Source: Mycobacterium triplex (GTDB taxonomy: Bacteria; Actinomycetota; Actinomycetes; Mycobacteriales; Mycobacteriaceae). Taken from it: 64,000 nt of DNA. Positions 1 to 8,308 of the stretch are shown here, piece after piece. Where the stretch lies: contig NZ_HG964446.1 in the NCBI RefSeq assembly GCF_000689255.1, positions 2,140,951-2,204,950 of the forward strand. The letters run 5' to 3'. Under the pieces are notes generated by a model that worked only from the letters and a program-made list of their open reading frames with translations, was not told where the DNA came from and ran no database searches. The translations under genes were made by a program, and so were the position numbers. How positions within the stretch are numbered: position 1 is the stretch's first letter; each line of letters starts with the position of its first letter.

Positions 1-81
1 TCGGTCAAGCCCGACGAGTATCAGTTCTTCGGCGTGCGCAGCGGCTCACGCGCCATCCGCGCGGTGGCCGGTGCGAGCTGA
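1..81 (+). CDS. C-terminal end of an unidentified protein (partial)
   Basis: An open frame enters from the left edge and stops with TGA at 79-81, giving 26 residues that end in AIRAVAGAS. Codon usage is like the neighbouring genes. Too little remains to name a family. It is 66 bases ahead of the universal stress protein gene on the same strand, so the two could be cotranscribed. Confidence 0.5.
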   Translation, partial: SVKPDEYQFFGVRSGSRAIRAVAGAS

Positions 82-147
82 GCTCCGCCGGACAGGCATA
101 ACCCCAGGCTATTCACCAAATCGTCTTCGTCTGGGACACTGGGACGG

Positions 148-606
148 ATGAGCGCCTATCAGACTGTCGTAGTCGGCACCGATGGCTCCGAGTCGTCGCT
201 GCGTGCGGTGGACCGCGCGGGTGTGATCGCTGCTGAATACGGCGCGAAATTGATCGTTGCGACGGCACACCTCCCCGTGTCCGAGGAGAAGGGCCGCTAC
301 GCCATTCCGCCGGGCAGTGACCACGGTCAGGACTACCGGACGGTGGGCGAGGCCCCGTACTACGCAATCCTGCGGGAAGCCGCGATTCGAGCGCGCAAAG
401 CCGGGGCCAAGGACGTGGAAGAGAAGTCGGTGGTCGGGGCCCCCATCACCGCGCTGGTGAACCTGGCCGACGAGGTCAGTGCCGACCTACTGGTCATCGG
501 CAACGTCGGACTCGCCAGCGTCGCCGGGCGACTGCTGGGATCGGTCCCATCGGAAGTCTCCCGCAAGGCCAAGACCGACGTCCTGATCGTGCACACCTCC
601 GACTGA
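148..606 (+). CDS. Universal stress protein (UspA family), single domain
   Basis: A 152-residue single-domain UspA protein. It opens with the beta-strand VVVGTDGSESS and ends with the family's nucleotide-binding signature: the segment LLVIGNVGLASVAGRLLGSV matches the G-2x-G-9x-G(S/T) pattern, followed by VLIVHTSD. Such proteins bind ATP and act in the cytosol under stress, dormancy or low oxygen in mycobacteria; the specific role here is not known. The ATG at 148 is the first in frame and aligns with the usual N-terminus. It converges on the short-chain dehydrogenase gene that ends 4 bases downstream. Confidence 0.9.
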   Translation: MSAYQTVVVGTDGSESSLRAVDRAGVIAAEYGAKLIVATAHLPVSEEKGRYAIPPGSDHGQDYRTVGEAPYYAILREAAIRARKAGAKDVEEKSVVGAPITALVNLADEVSADLLVIGNVGLASVAGRLLGSVPSEVSRKAKTDVLIVHTSD

Positions 607-610
607 CGCA

Positions 611-1534
611 TTAAGCCGTTGCGGCAGTGGGCTGTTGGCTGGCGTCTTTGGCAAAGGACCGCAGGTTGGCGCGCACGATCCGGTCCAGCACCCGGTCGGA
701 GACGAGGCGGCTGATCCGCACCAGGATCGCGGCATCACGCCCGATCGTGTAGCGAGTGCGCGGGCGAGATGCGGTGGCCGCCTTGGCGATGACCTGTGCG
801 GCGTGCTCGGATGACACACCAGTCTCGGTGAACGAGTGAGCCTGCGCCGTGACGGCCGCCGTCAGGTCGCCATAGCGTGCCAGTTGGGCGGCGGTCATGT
901 CGGCCTTCAGTCCCTCCGCGGTGGCGATGCCCCTTTCGACCATCTCGGTTTTGACCGCGCCGGGTTCGACGACGACGACCTTGATGCCGAGCTTTGCGAC
1001 CTCGCGCCGCAGGGCATCGCTGACCGCCTCGAGCGCGAACTTCGAACCGGCGTAGGCACCGTAGGTCGGCAAGACCACCTTGCCGCCGACGGAGCTGATG
1101 TTCACCACGGTGCCCGAGCTGAGCAGCAGGGCCGGCAAGAGCGCCTGCGTCATCGCGATGTGACCGAACAGATTGACCTCGAACTGCTTGCGCCACTGGG
1201 CAATCGGCAAGGCTTCGACCGGCGCGTTGATCGCGATGCCGGCGTTGTTGATCAGGGCCCGCAGGGGCCGGCGCAGCGGATCGCGGGCGACGCGGTCCGC
1301 GACCGCGGCCACGTCGGATTCCATCGTGATGTCGAGGATCACCGGCTCTAGCCCCTCAGGCCCGCCGGCCACTAACGCGTCGGCGTCGGCTTCGCGGCGT
1401 ACCCCGGCAAGCACGTGAAAACCTCTGCGGGCCAGTTCTTTAGCCGTTGCCGCGCCCATCCCCACCGAAGCGCCGGTCACGACGATCAGCTCCTGACGGT
1501 CGGCGTGATTCGAGGAATGCATGGCGGTCTCCAT
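611..1534 (-). CDS. Short-chain dehydrogenase/reductase, Rv3057c-like
   Basis: A 307-residue SDR oxidoreductase using NAD(P). The cofactor motif TGASVGMG is near residue 20, NNAG near 92, and the catalytic pair is YAGSK near 160 with an upstream NISS serine. The C-terminal extension to about 300 residues is usual for this mycobacterial group; the substrate is unknown. ATG 1534 is the longest start; ATG 1522, four codons in, has GGAG 7-10 bases upstream and may be the true one. It is divergent from a TetR gene, and two inverted-repeat operators lie in the gap, so repression by that TetR is likely. By position it matches Rv3057c. Confidence 0.88.
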   Translation of the reverse strand: METAMHSSNHADRQELIVVTGASVGMGAATAKELARRGFHVLAGVRREADADALVAGGPEGLEPVILDITMESDVAAVADRVARDPLRRPLRALINNAGIAINAPVEALPIAQWRKQFEVNLFGHIAMTQALLPALLLSSGTVVNISSVGGKVVLPTYGAYAGSKFALEAVSDALRREVAKLGIKVVVVEPGAVKTEMVERGIATAEGLKADMTAAQLARYGDLTAAVTAQAHSFTETGVSSEHAAQVIAKAATASRPRTRYTIGRDAAILVRISRLVSDRVLDRIVRANLRSFAKDASQQPTAATA

Positions 1535-1553
1535 TTCGACGGACGAGCCTTTG

Positions 1554-1602
1554 AGTTGACGTTGTTAACTGAAGCTAGGCGCTTGAGTTGACAATGTCAA
1601 CT
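1554..1602. promoter_or_regulatory. Pair of TetR-type operators between divergent SDR and TetR genes
   Basis: Two copies of one palindrome. Site 1 (1554-1570) is AGTTGAC-GTT-GTTAACT, one mismatch from perfect. Site 2 (1586-1602) is AGTTGAC-AAT-GTCAACT, with perfect 7-bp arms. Centres are 32 bp apart, about three helical turns, so two dimers would bind the same DNA face. The sites lie just upstream of the dehydrogenase start and over the -35 region of the regulator, implying control of both. Confidence 0.8.
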
Positions 1603-1626
1603 GGGGTGCTGGCTTATGCTCGGCGA

Positions 1627-2196
1627 GTGACGTCACGAGCGGAGAGTGCTGCGGCAACACGCCGCTCGCTGCTCGAGGCCGCCGAGGTATTGCTCGACCG
1701 CGGCGGCGTCGAAGCCGTCACGCTGCGCGAGGTGGGCGCTCGGGCCGGCGTTTCGCACTCGGCGGCGTATCGTCACTTCGCCGACAAGGAATCGCTGCTC
1801 GCGGTCCTGGCCACGAACGCGTTGAGCGAATTGGGCGATCTACTCGAGGCCTTGGTCAACAGCGATGACTCACCCGAGGAGTCGTTGCGCTCCGGTCTGC
1901 TCTCGCTGATCAACCTCGGCCGCACCCGGCCGCACCTGTACCGGTTGATGTTCACTCCGCCGGCCGGTGACCCGACCGATGCGATGCGGGTGGCCGAACG
2001 CGCGCAGGATCTGTTTCTCGACGTGGTGGGTCGCATCACGGGTCCGCAGCAGGCTCGTCGCTACGGGGCGCTGTTGTTGACCAGCGCCCACGGCATCACC
2101 GGATTGGACCTCAGCGGTCACATGGATTTGGACAAGTGGCACACCAATGCCGAGGAACTCGTCGACACACTTATTTCGGTGTTGCCCAAACCTTGA
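1627..2196 (+). CDS. TetR family regulator, divergent from SDR
   Basis: A TetR repressor of 189 residues. The N-terminal HTH reads TLREVGARAGVSHSAAYRHF, followed by the DKESLLAV helix, and the C-terminal part resembles the TetR_C WHG-type ligand domain. The frame is open back to a TTG at 1588, but that start lies inside the operator. GTG 1627 has a TATGCT -10 box at 1615-1620 exactly six bases upstream, which suits a leaderless mRNA, so GTG 1627 is chosen. It probably represses itself and the divergent dehydrogenase. Its 3' end overlaps the next, convergent TetR gene by 26 bases. Confidence 0.85.
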   Translation: MTSRAESAAATRRSLLEAAEVLLDRGGVEAVTLREVGARAGVSHSAAYRHFADKESLLAVLATNALSELGDLLEALVNSDDSPEESLRSGLLSLINLGRTRPHLYRLMFTPPAGDPTDAMRVAERAQDLFLDVVGRITGPQQARRYGALLLTSAHGITGLDLSGHMDLDKWHTNAEELVDTLISVLPKP

Positions 2197-2725
2197 GCAG
2201 GTCGGCGAAAGCCGCTGCGGCCGCATCCACGCCGGCATCGTCGTCGGTGGCCACCAGGTCGAGCAGCAGTCCCCGGGTGACGGCCAGTCCGAGTCTGGCC
2301 ATCGCCGGGTCGAACGCGTCGCCGGCCACCGCCTCGGCGGCGTCCAGCCACCCGCTGACCGCGTTGGGAACCATTCGGGCGAAAGGCTTTTCGCCCTGTG
2401 CGGCGCGGGCATAGCACTCGAAGAACAGGCGCTCCAGCCGGCGTAGCTCGGGCCGGTGCAAGTCGGCCCACATGGCGGCAAAGCCGTCGGCGGCATCGGT
2501 GGGTAATTCGGCGAGCTGACCCATCTGGCGGCGCTCGACCTCGTCGACGACGGCCAGCAGCAGCTCCTCTCGAGACCCGAAGTGGTGCAGCAACATTCGA
2601 TGGCTGGTGCCCACAGCGTCGGCCACCTCGCGCAGTGAGCGGTCGCCGATGCCGCCGTCGGCGAACTCGTCGATCAGCGCGTCGAGCAGTTGGCGGCGCC
2701 GAGCCAGGTCAGGCGTGCGAACCAT
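2171..2725 (-). CDS. TetR family regulator, coupled to SRPBCC gene
   Basis: A 184-residue TetR regulator. The HTH is at residues 27-46 (SLREVADAVGTSHRMLLHHF), followed by SREELLLAVVDEV. The C-terminus carries repeated aromatic and acidic helices typical of the ligand domain. It is the second gene of a minus-strand pair: its ATG (2725) lies 17 bases inside the end of the upstream SRPBCC gene, so translation is probably coupled. The likely operator is the palindrome over the SRPBCC start (3151-3168), making this an autoregulated unit. By position it resembles Rv3055 or Rv3058c; which one is not clear. Confidence 0.85.
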   Translation of the reverse strand: MVRTPDLARRRQLLDALIDEFADGGIGDRSLREVADAVGTSHRMLLHHFGSREELLLAVVDEVERRQMGQLAELPTDAADGFAAMWADLHRPELRRLERLFFECYARAAQGEKPFARMVPNAVSGWLDAAEAVAGDAFDPAMARLGLAVTRGLLLDLVATDDDAGVDAAAAAFADLLKVWATPK

Positions 2726-3152
2726 TGGCGCGGCTGAGCTGCTCCGATCGAGCCTTGAGTCCCTGGGCTTCCAGCTCGAGAAAGCGCCGCGTCTTCTTGA
2801 TCATCAGCCGCCCGACGAGCGCCCCGAGCACGCCGCTCTGGTCGAGTTCCTGGCGGACCAGGGTGCGGAAACCGCGGCCGGTCACATAGTGGCGCGCGGT
2901 CACCATCGAACCGGGCGCGCGTTGTACCCAGGTCCAGGACTTGCCCGGGTCGAGCTCGGTGACTTTCCAGACCAATTTCTGCATGCCGGGCTGCTTGATC
3001 GCGAAGCGCTTGCCGACGGCGAGGCCCGGCCCGTCGAGTCCGACCAGCGACGTCACCGAGGCGGTCCAGTCCGGCCAGTGCTCGACGTCGCTGAAGACGT
3101 CCCAGACCAATTGCCGCGGCGCGTCGATCTCGATACTGTCTTCGGTAAACAT
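2709..3152 (-). CDS. SRPBCC (START/polyketide cyclase-like) lipid-binding protein
   Basis: A 147-residue SRPBCC-fold protein. It starts with the family's typical edge strand (DSIEIDAPRQLVWDVFSD) and the VEHWPDW loop, then antiparallel strands around KLVWKVTELDPGKSWTW and a long C-terminal helix. These proteins hold hydrophobic ligands in a deep cavity; some are enzymes, some carriers. No catalytic residues identify a reaction. ATG 3152 has the -10 box TACCAT exactly seven bases upstream on the minus strand, fitting leaderless translation, and the -10 and start are covered by a palindrome. The downstream TetR gene overlaps by 17 bases. Confidence 0.8.
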   Translation of the reverse strand: MFTEDSIEIDAPRQLVWDVFSDVEHWPDWTASVTSLVGLDGPGLAVGKRFAIKQPGMQKLVWKVTELDPGKSWTWVQRAPGSMVTARHYVTGRGFRTLVRQELDQSGVLGALVGRLMIKKTRRFLELEAQGLKARSEQLSRANGSHA

Positions 3153-3168
3153 GTACCAAATGGTACAT
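3151..3168. promoter_or_regulatory. Palindromic operator overlapping -10 box and start codon
   Basis: A perfect inverted repeat, ATGTACC-AAAT-GGTACAT, 7-bp arms with a 4-nt spacer. Its minus-strand reading contains the -10 element TACCAT (3160-3165) and runs into the ATG of the SRPBCC gene (3150-3152). A bound TetR dimer would block both RNA polymerase and the leaderless start. Confidence 0.75.
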
Positions 3169-3261
3169 CCAGCGGAGGGCGCTGCAAAGGGTCATCGAGA
3201 TCGACGCCAGAGCGCAAGACTGCGAGTGCCTGTCGCGCTGGGTCGGTCTCGGCGCGAAACC

Positions 3262-4839
3262 CTATGCCTGCACGCGGGCGTCGAGGTGCTTGAGCGCGGC
3301 CTCGGCGCCGTTCCACCCCGGGATGCCGGTTACACCCGGACCCGGATGCGTGCACTGCCCGCAGAGGTAGAGGCCCTCGACCGGGGTGGCGAACTTGTCC
3401 TCGCCTTCGACGACGCGGCCGGTCCACAGCTGGTTGGGCTGCAGCAGACCGTGTGAGTAGTCGCCGGCGTGCGCGCTGAAGGTGCTGCCGAAGTAGCGGT
3501 TCGAGAACACCACACGGTTGGTCACCGAGTCGGCGAAGCCCGGCGCGAACTTGTCGAAGATGCCCACGCAGGTGTCGGCGTATTGCTCTTTCCAGCTTCG
3601 GTTTTCGTCGGCGTCCAGCCCGGTGGGGAAGTAGGGCGTGAAAATCGTTGCGCTGTGCTTACCTTCGGGCGCCAGCGACGAATCGACCATGCTCGGTATG
3701 TACAGGTAGGTGGGCGGCGCGTCGGGCAGCATGCCCTTGCGGTATTGCTCCCACGCGTCGCTGATGTATTCCGGCGACGGTGCGTAGGCCACGGTCGGAC
3801 ACCACTGCCCGTTGTCCTGCATGAAGGGCTGCAATCGCTCGATCCATTGCGGCGCTTGGTCAATGGTGAGGTGTGCCTGGATGTAGCCCAGGTTGAAGTT
3901 GATCTCCTTGATCTTGCGGATGTAGTCGGGCGGAAAGTGTTGTGCGCCAGCAAGATTAACAAACGTGGTGTACGGGTCGAGCGACGACAGCACCACATCA
4001 GCGGAAATCGTTGTGCCATCCCGTAACTCGACCCCGGCGGCGCGGCCGTTCTCGACCAGGATCTGCTTGACGTGTTGCTTCATCTGTACCTCGGCGCCGA
4101 GTGACTCGGCGCGCCGGCACAGCGCGGTGCTCAGCGCGCCGATGCCGCCGCGCGGCATGATGTATTCGACGTTGCCGCCGCCGATCAAATAGTGGTACAG
4201 CGTCGACGCATTCGAGCCCGGAGTCCACGGTCCGCCGTCGAACGCGTCGATCGACATCGCGGCCAGCGAGCCCTGGATGCAGCGGCCCTGGTCGGGCGCC
4301 AGGAAGCGCCGGACCGTGTCCATCGTGCTGCCGTACCACATCTGGGCGAAGTCATGGCGGTCCTCGGGCGTCGGCTGGGAGGCGATCACCTCGATGATGT
4401 CCAGCGGTGGGCCGAACGCCGAGTCGACGAAGTAGGGCGCGAATCTTCCGATGTGGGCGAACAATCCGCCGAGCGCGGTCGCGACGTCGGCGCCGTGATC
4501 CTCGAGCAGATGGCGCCCCATCCGCTCCAGGTCGTTGTACATCACGAACGGGGTGTCCTGCGCGTCGCCGAAGGTGCACGTCGAGGTCCACTGGTCCATC
4601 AGCTCGAAGCCCCACTTGGTGAGCTCCAGGCGGTCGGTCATCTCCTGGCGCCAGATCAGCACCGCCCAGGCGCCGACGCTGTGCTTGTACCCGTCGAAGA
4701 GCTCCCGGGTCGCTGCCATGCCGCCGAGGAAGTGCGCACGTTCCAGGACAAGCACCTTCGCGCCGCCCTTGGCCAGCACATTCGCGGCAACTAAACCGTT
4801 GTGACCTGCTCCGATGATGATCGCGTCATAGTCGGCCAT
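3262..4839 (-). CDS. FAD-dependent phytoene-desaturase-like oxidoreductase
   Basis: A 525-residue flavoprotein of the carotene/phytoene desaturase (CrtI-like) amine-oxidase superfamily. The FAD-binding motif is at the N-terminus (IIIGAGHNGLVAANVLAKGG, then VLVLERAHFLGG). A C-terminal FAD motif of the family appears as GLYLCGQCTHPGPGVTGIPG. Such enzymes desaturate or isomerise polyprenyl or fatty chains; the substrate here is unknown and no carotenoid synthesis genes are nearby. The start at 4839 has a strong GGAGGAG site just upstream. It is divergent from a TetR gene with two operator-like palindromes between, so repression by that regulator is likely. Confidence 0.85.
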   Translation of the reverse strand: MADYDAIIIGAGHNGLVAANVLAKGGAKVLVLERAHFLGGMAATRELFDGYKHSVGAWAVLIWRQEMTDRLELTKWGFELMDQWTSTCTFGDAQDTPFVMYNDLERMGRHLLEDHGADVATALGGLFAHIGRFAPYFVDSAFGPPLDIIEVIASQPTPEDRHDFAQMWYGSTMDTVRRFLAPDQGRCIQGSLAAMSIDAFDGGPWTPGSNASTLYHYLIGGGNVEYIMPRGGIGALSTALCRRAESLGAEVQMKQHVKQILVENGRAAGVELRDGTTISADVVLSSLDPYTTFVNLAGAQHFPPDYIRKIKEINFNLGYIQAHLTIDQAPQWIERLQPFMQDNGQWCPTVAYAPSPEYISDAWEQYRKGMLPDAPPTYLYIPSMVDSSLAPEGKHSATIFTPYFPTGLDADENRSWKEQYADTCVGIFDKFAPGFADSVTNRVVFSNRYFGSTFSAHAGDYSHGLLQPNQLWTGRVVEGEDKFATPVEGLYLCGQCTHPGPGVTGIPGWNGAEAALKHLDARVQA

Positions 4840-4878
4840 GCTGACTCCTCCGGTGCTGATCCGTCGACTTCAGGCACA

Positions 4879-4914
4879 ATGTCACATGTGACATATTTGC
4901 GTCAATGGTGACAT
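4879..4914. promoter_or_regulatory. Two TetR-type operators between oxidoreductase and TetR
   Basis: Site 1 (4879-4894) is the perfect 16-bp palindrome ATGTCACATGTGACAT. Site 2 (4899-4914) keeps the right half (GTGACAT) exactly and GTCA of the left half. The copies are 20 bp apart, two helical turns. They sit in the 94-bp gap between divergent genes, so one regulator probably controls both. Confidence 0.75.
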
Positions 4915-4933
4915 TTGGTGTCTGCTTACTCCC

Positions 4934-5536
4934 GTGGCATCTCGTAGTCAGCGGACGCGTCAGGCGCTGTTACAGGCGGCGATGAAGCGTTTCGTCGCCG
5001 ATGGCGTGCACCAAACCAGCGTTTCCGACATCGTCGCCGACGTCGGGGTGACCGAGCGCACCTTCTATCGGCACTTCCCGTCCAAGCACGCGGTGATCTT
5101 CGCCGACTACGACATCGGCTTCGAGTGGTTCGCCCGCGCGCTGGCGTTGCGCCCGCGTGGCGAACCCATCACCGCGTCGGTGCGAAAAGCGGTGGACGCC
5201 TTCCCTTTTGACTTCGCGATGGTCCGCGAAGCGGCCACCATCCGCTCGCGCGACCTCGACCAGGAGATCATCACCACGCACATCGGGCGGATGCGCGATC
5301 AGGTGGCCGCCGAGATCGCTCGCTTCATCCACGAACGATCGAAGCCGACCGCCGATGGGGCCATGATCGCCGATATCGCGGCGCACAGCCTGGCGACGGC
5401 GGTGTTCGCTTCGCTGGAGGCGTGGATGGGCAAGGGGGGCGAGGACATCAATGAGCTGAGCCGCCTGACCGACATCGCGTTGAGCGCCCTGGAAGATGGA
5501 CTTACGCACACCCTGCGAGAGGCCGGATTGGATTGA
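4934..5536 (+). CDS. TetR family regulator, divergent from desaturase-like gene
   Basis: A 200-residue TetR protein. The N-terminal HTH is TSVSDIVADVGVTERTFYRHFPSK, typical of the AcrR type. The C-terminal helices contain the aromatic-rich segment FEWFARALALRPRGEP and the end DGLTHTLREAGLD, resembling the TetR_C MftR-like domain. Start GTG 4934 gives the usual MASRSQRTRQ lead-in; no strong ribosome site is visible. It probably represses its own gene and the oxidoreductase gene through the palindromes at 4879-4914. Confidence 0.87.
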   Translation: MASRSQRTRQALLQAAMKRFVADGVHQTSVSDIVADVGVTERTFYRHFPSKHAVIFADYDIGFEWFARALALRPRGEPITASVRKAVDAFPFDFAMVREAATIRSRDLDQEIITTHIGRMRDQVAAEIARFIHERSKPTADGAMIADIAAHSLATAVFASLEAWMGKGGEDINELSRLTDIALSALEDGLTHTLREAGLD

Positions 5537-5552
5537 ACGCCGCGACACGGAG

Positions 5553-5568
5553 ACACAAGTTGTTGTGT
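5553..5568. promoter_or_regulatory. NrdR-box-like palindrome upstream of nrdF2
   Basis: A perfect inverted repeat, ACACAA-GTTG-TTGTGT, 94 bases before the nrdF2 start. The length and ACA...TGT ends match the 16-nt NrdR box consensus (known family: NrdR represses ribonucleotide reductase genes when dATP is high). NrdR usually binds paired boxes; only a weak second half (TTTGTGG near 5600) is seen here. Confidence 0.6.
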
Positions 5569-5649
5569 TGCACCGGCTTGTCGGCCCCCAGGGGTAGTGT
5601 TTGTGGTCCAAGTAACAGCAAACAGTCCAGCAGCCGATTTGGTGTGTGA

Positions 5650-6636
<987 letters not shown>

Positions 6637-6657
6637 AGCGCTCGCCAGCTGAAACCG

Positions 6658-7146
6658 GTGAGCAATGACGGGCCCGTGGGGGCAACAGACTTCCGTCGCG
6701 CCTTGGCGCTGATTCAGCACGGCGAGCGCGGCGACGAAGCCGGCATGCGCGTCATCATCGACGACGAGGTCCTGCCCACTGACCGGTTGCCGCAGCTGAT
6801 CCGTGCCACCGTATCGATCTTTTGGCAGCTGGTGGCGCAGCTGTGCGAACCGCACGAAATCGCCGAGATCGGCCGAACCCTGACCACGGCGTCCACGGCC
6901 GACGACTTCGATCTCGACCGCGACAACCGACTGGTGGCCCGGATCGCGATGGCACAACACGCGGCAGATCTCAGCGCCGAGTACGACGTGATCCGCGACG
7001 CCGACACCGCGCCCGACGGTCTGGTCCGTCTCGGGCTCACCGCCGCCGGTGTCGTCTCCGCGATGCTGCCCCAGCTACGCACCGATGCCGGCCGGCAATT
7101 GCTCAACAATTTGGCGATGCAGGCCCTCCGCGAGGAGAACGGCTAA
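6658..7146 (+). CDS. Conserved hypothetical protein downstream of nrdF2
   Basis: A 162-residue soluble, acidic and mostly helical protein, family not recognised. Features seen: an N-terminal ALALIQHGERGDEAG segment, a Trp/Gln-rich helix (ATVSIFWQLVAQLCEPHEI), and a C-terminal amphipathic helix ending LNNLAMQALREENG. There are no membrane segments or signal peptide. Start GTG 6658 is 21 bases after nrdF2 and on the same strand, so cotranscription is likely. Codon use is like its neighbours, supporting a real gene. Confidence 0.7.
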   Translation: MSNDGPVGATDFRRALALIQHGERGDEAGMRVIIDDEVLPTDRLPQLIRATVSIFWQLVAQLCEPHEIAEIGRTLTTASTADDFDLDRDNRLVARIAMAQHAADLSAEYDVIRDADTAPDGLVRLGLTAAGVVSAMLPQLRTDAGRQLLNNLAMQALREENG

Positions 7147-7197
7147 TGCGCAACTAGCTGGATGCCCACATTTTGCGCGGTCTTCGGCACTTGCCGA

Positions 7198-7203
7198 TAG
7201 CCT
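7198..7203 (+). promoter_or_regulatory. -10 box of a leaderless promoter (pentapeptide gene)
   Basis: TAGCCT fits TANNNT and ends exactly seven bases before ATG 7211, the spacing seen for mycobacterial leaderless transcripts. It decides the start of the downstream gene, whose frame is open for another 54 codons upstream. Confidence 0.55.
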
Positions 7204-7210
7204 CCGCCCC

Positions 7211-7975
7211 ATGGCACAGGCGGTCGTCATACGAAATCGTCAAGGACGCGCGGTTGCAGTCAATGGTGAGCGCCGCGCACCGCGGCGCAGGCGACCCGTG
7301 GTGGCCGGCCGCGCACGATCCCGGCGCGTCGAACCGCCGTCCCCGAATCCGCCGCCGGCCAGTGCTCGAAAGCGCCACGAATTGCGTTGGTGGTTCACCG
7401 AACTCATCATTCCGACGGTCGTCGCGCTCGTCACCGGCGCGATCGTCGCGGTGGGCACCATCAAGGGACAGGCCCTGCTCGACGACGCTCGCGAGGACCG
7501 GGCGCTGCGGCTGGAAAATCTTCGATTCGTCCGCGATCATTCGGCCGTCGACCCCAATCAGCCGCGACCGTTCGGCGGTCTTGATCTGAGCGGACAACAC
7601 CTGCGCGGGCTGCAGTTGGCAAACGCCAACTTCGACGACGCCAACCTCGAGGCAGCGATCCTCAACAACTCGAATCTGCACCGCGCGAGTTTCAATTACG
7701 CCCGCCTCCGCAACGCGGATCTCACGGCCGCCGATCTGTCGGAATCAGATGTGGAAGGCGCCGATCTGAGCGGCGCGGACTTGGGTCGCGCCAACCTTGC
7801 CGGGGCGATCTTGGATCAAACCGTGCTGTACGGGGCCGACCTGAAGACCGCCAGTCTCCGCGGCGCCTCGTTGACGTGCATCTACTACGACGCCGCTACC
7901 TCGTGGCCTGCCGGGTTCGTCCCTCCACCACGTGGTGACCAGCGCTGTGAAGCCAGGGGAGGGCGCCGCCGCTAG
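7211..7975 (+). CDS. Pentapeptide-repeat protein with one membrane helix
   Basis: A 254-residue protein. The N-terminal 60 residues are Arg/Pro-rich and cytosolic-looking. One hydrophobic helix follows (IIPTVVALVTGAIVAVGTI). A linker then leads into about 19 A(D/N)LXX-type pentapeptide repeats, roughly residues 120-220, including ANFDDANLEAA and ADLSGADLGRANLAGA. Such repeats form a right-handed quadrilateral beta-helix that can mimic DNA (MfpA/Qnr) or act in membrane complexes; MfpA itself lacks a membrane helix, so a gyrase role should not be assumed. ATG 7211 is chosen because of the leaderless promoter. Confidence 0.8.
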   Translation: MAQAVVIRNRQGRAVAVNGERRAPRRRRPVVAGRARSRRVEPPSPNPPPASARKRHELRWWFTELIIPTVVALVTGAIVAVGTIKGQALLDDAREDRALRLENLRFVRDHSAVDPNQPRPFGGLDLSGQHLRGLQLANANFDDANLEAAILNNSNLHRASFNYARLRNADLTAADLSESDVEGADLSGADLGRANLAGAILDQTVLYGADLKTASLRGASLTCIYYDAATSWPAGFVPPPRGDQRCEARGGRRR

Positions 7976-7984
7976 TGGGAGGTT

Positions 7985-8101
7985 TTAGCTAATGCCGCAG
8001 ACTCCCATGCCGTCCGGGCAGTCGATTGTGCATCCCGCGGTCGCGGACGCGGCGAAGGCGAGGACCAGGGCGACGAGGAGTTTGCTCGTGAAACCAGACA
8101 T
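7985..8101 (-). CDS. Small secreted cysteine-containing peptide (38 aa)
   Basis: A short gene. From ATG 8101 it encodes MSGFTSKLLVALVLAFAAS, then ATAGC, TIDC, PDGMGVCGIS and a TAA at 7985-7987. The first 22 residues form a clean signal peptide: one Lys, a Leu/Val/Ala core and an A-T-A cleavage site. The mature peptide is about 16 residues with three Cys. TAGC is a poor lipobox. A GGAG site lies seven bases before the ATG. It converges on the pentapeptide gene with 9 bases between stops. No named family is recognised; a secreted, disulfide-bonded or metal-binding peptide is an inference. Confidence 0.6.
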   Translation of the reverse strand: MSGFTSKLLVALVLAFAASATAGCTIDCPDGMGVCGIS

Positions 8102-8308
8102 GACCACTCCGTTCTTCCGGGCTGGGCCCGGGCCGTTGTCGGCTCGCTCATCGTAGTTCGCTGGAGCCGCAAAGAGACGAAATTGCCCGGATGGCCTCCG
8201 AACGCCGACCGCTGGATTTCCAGCACCAGATGTTCAGGTCGTGAACGGAATGTGAATTGTCGCCATGGTCGTACGCCACGGCAGCGTCCCTACCCTGAGA
8301 CTGATGGG

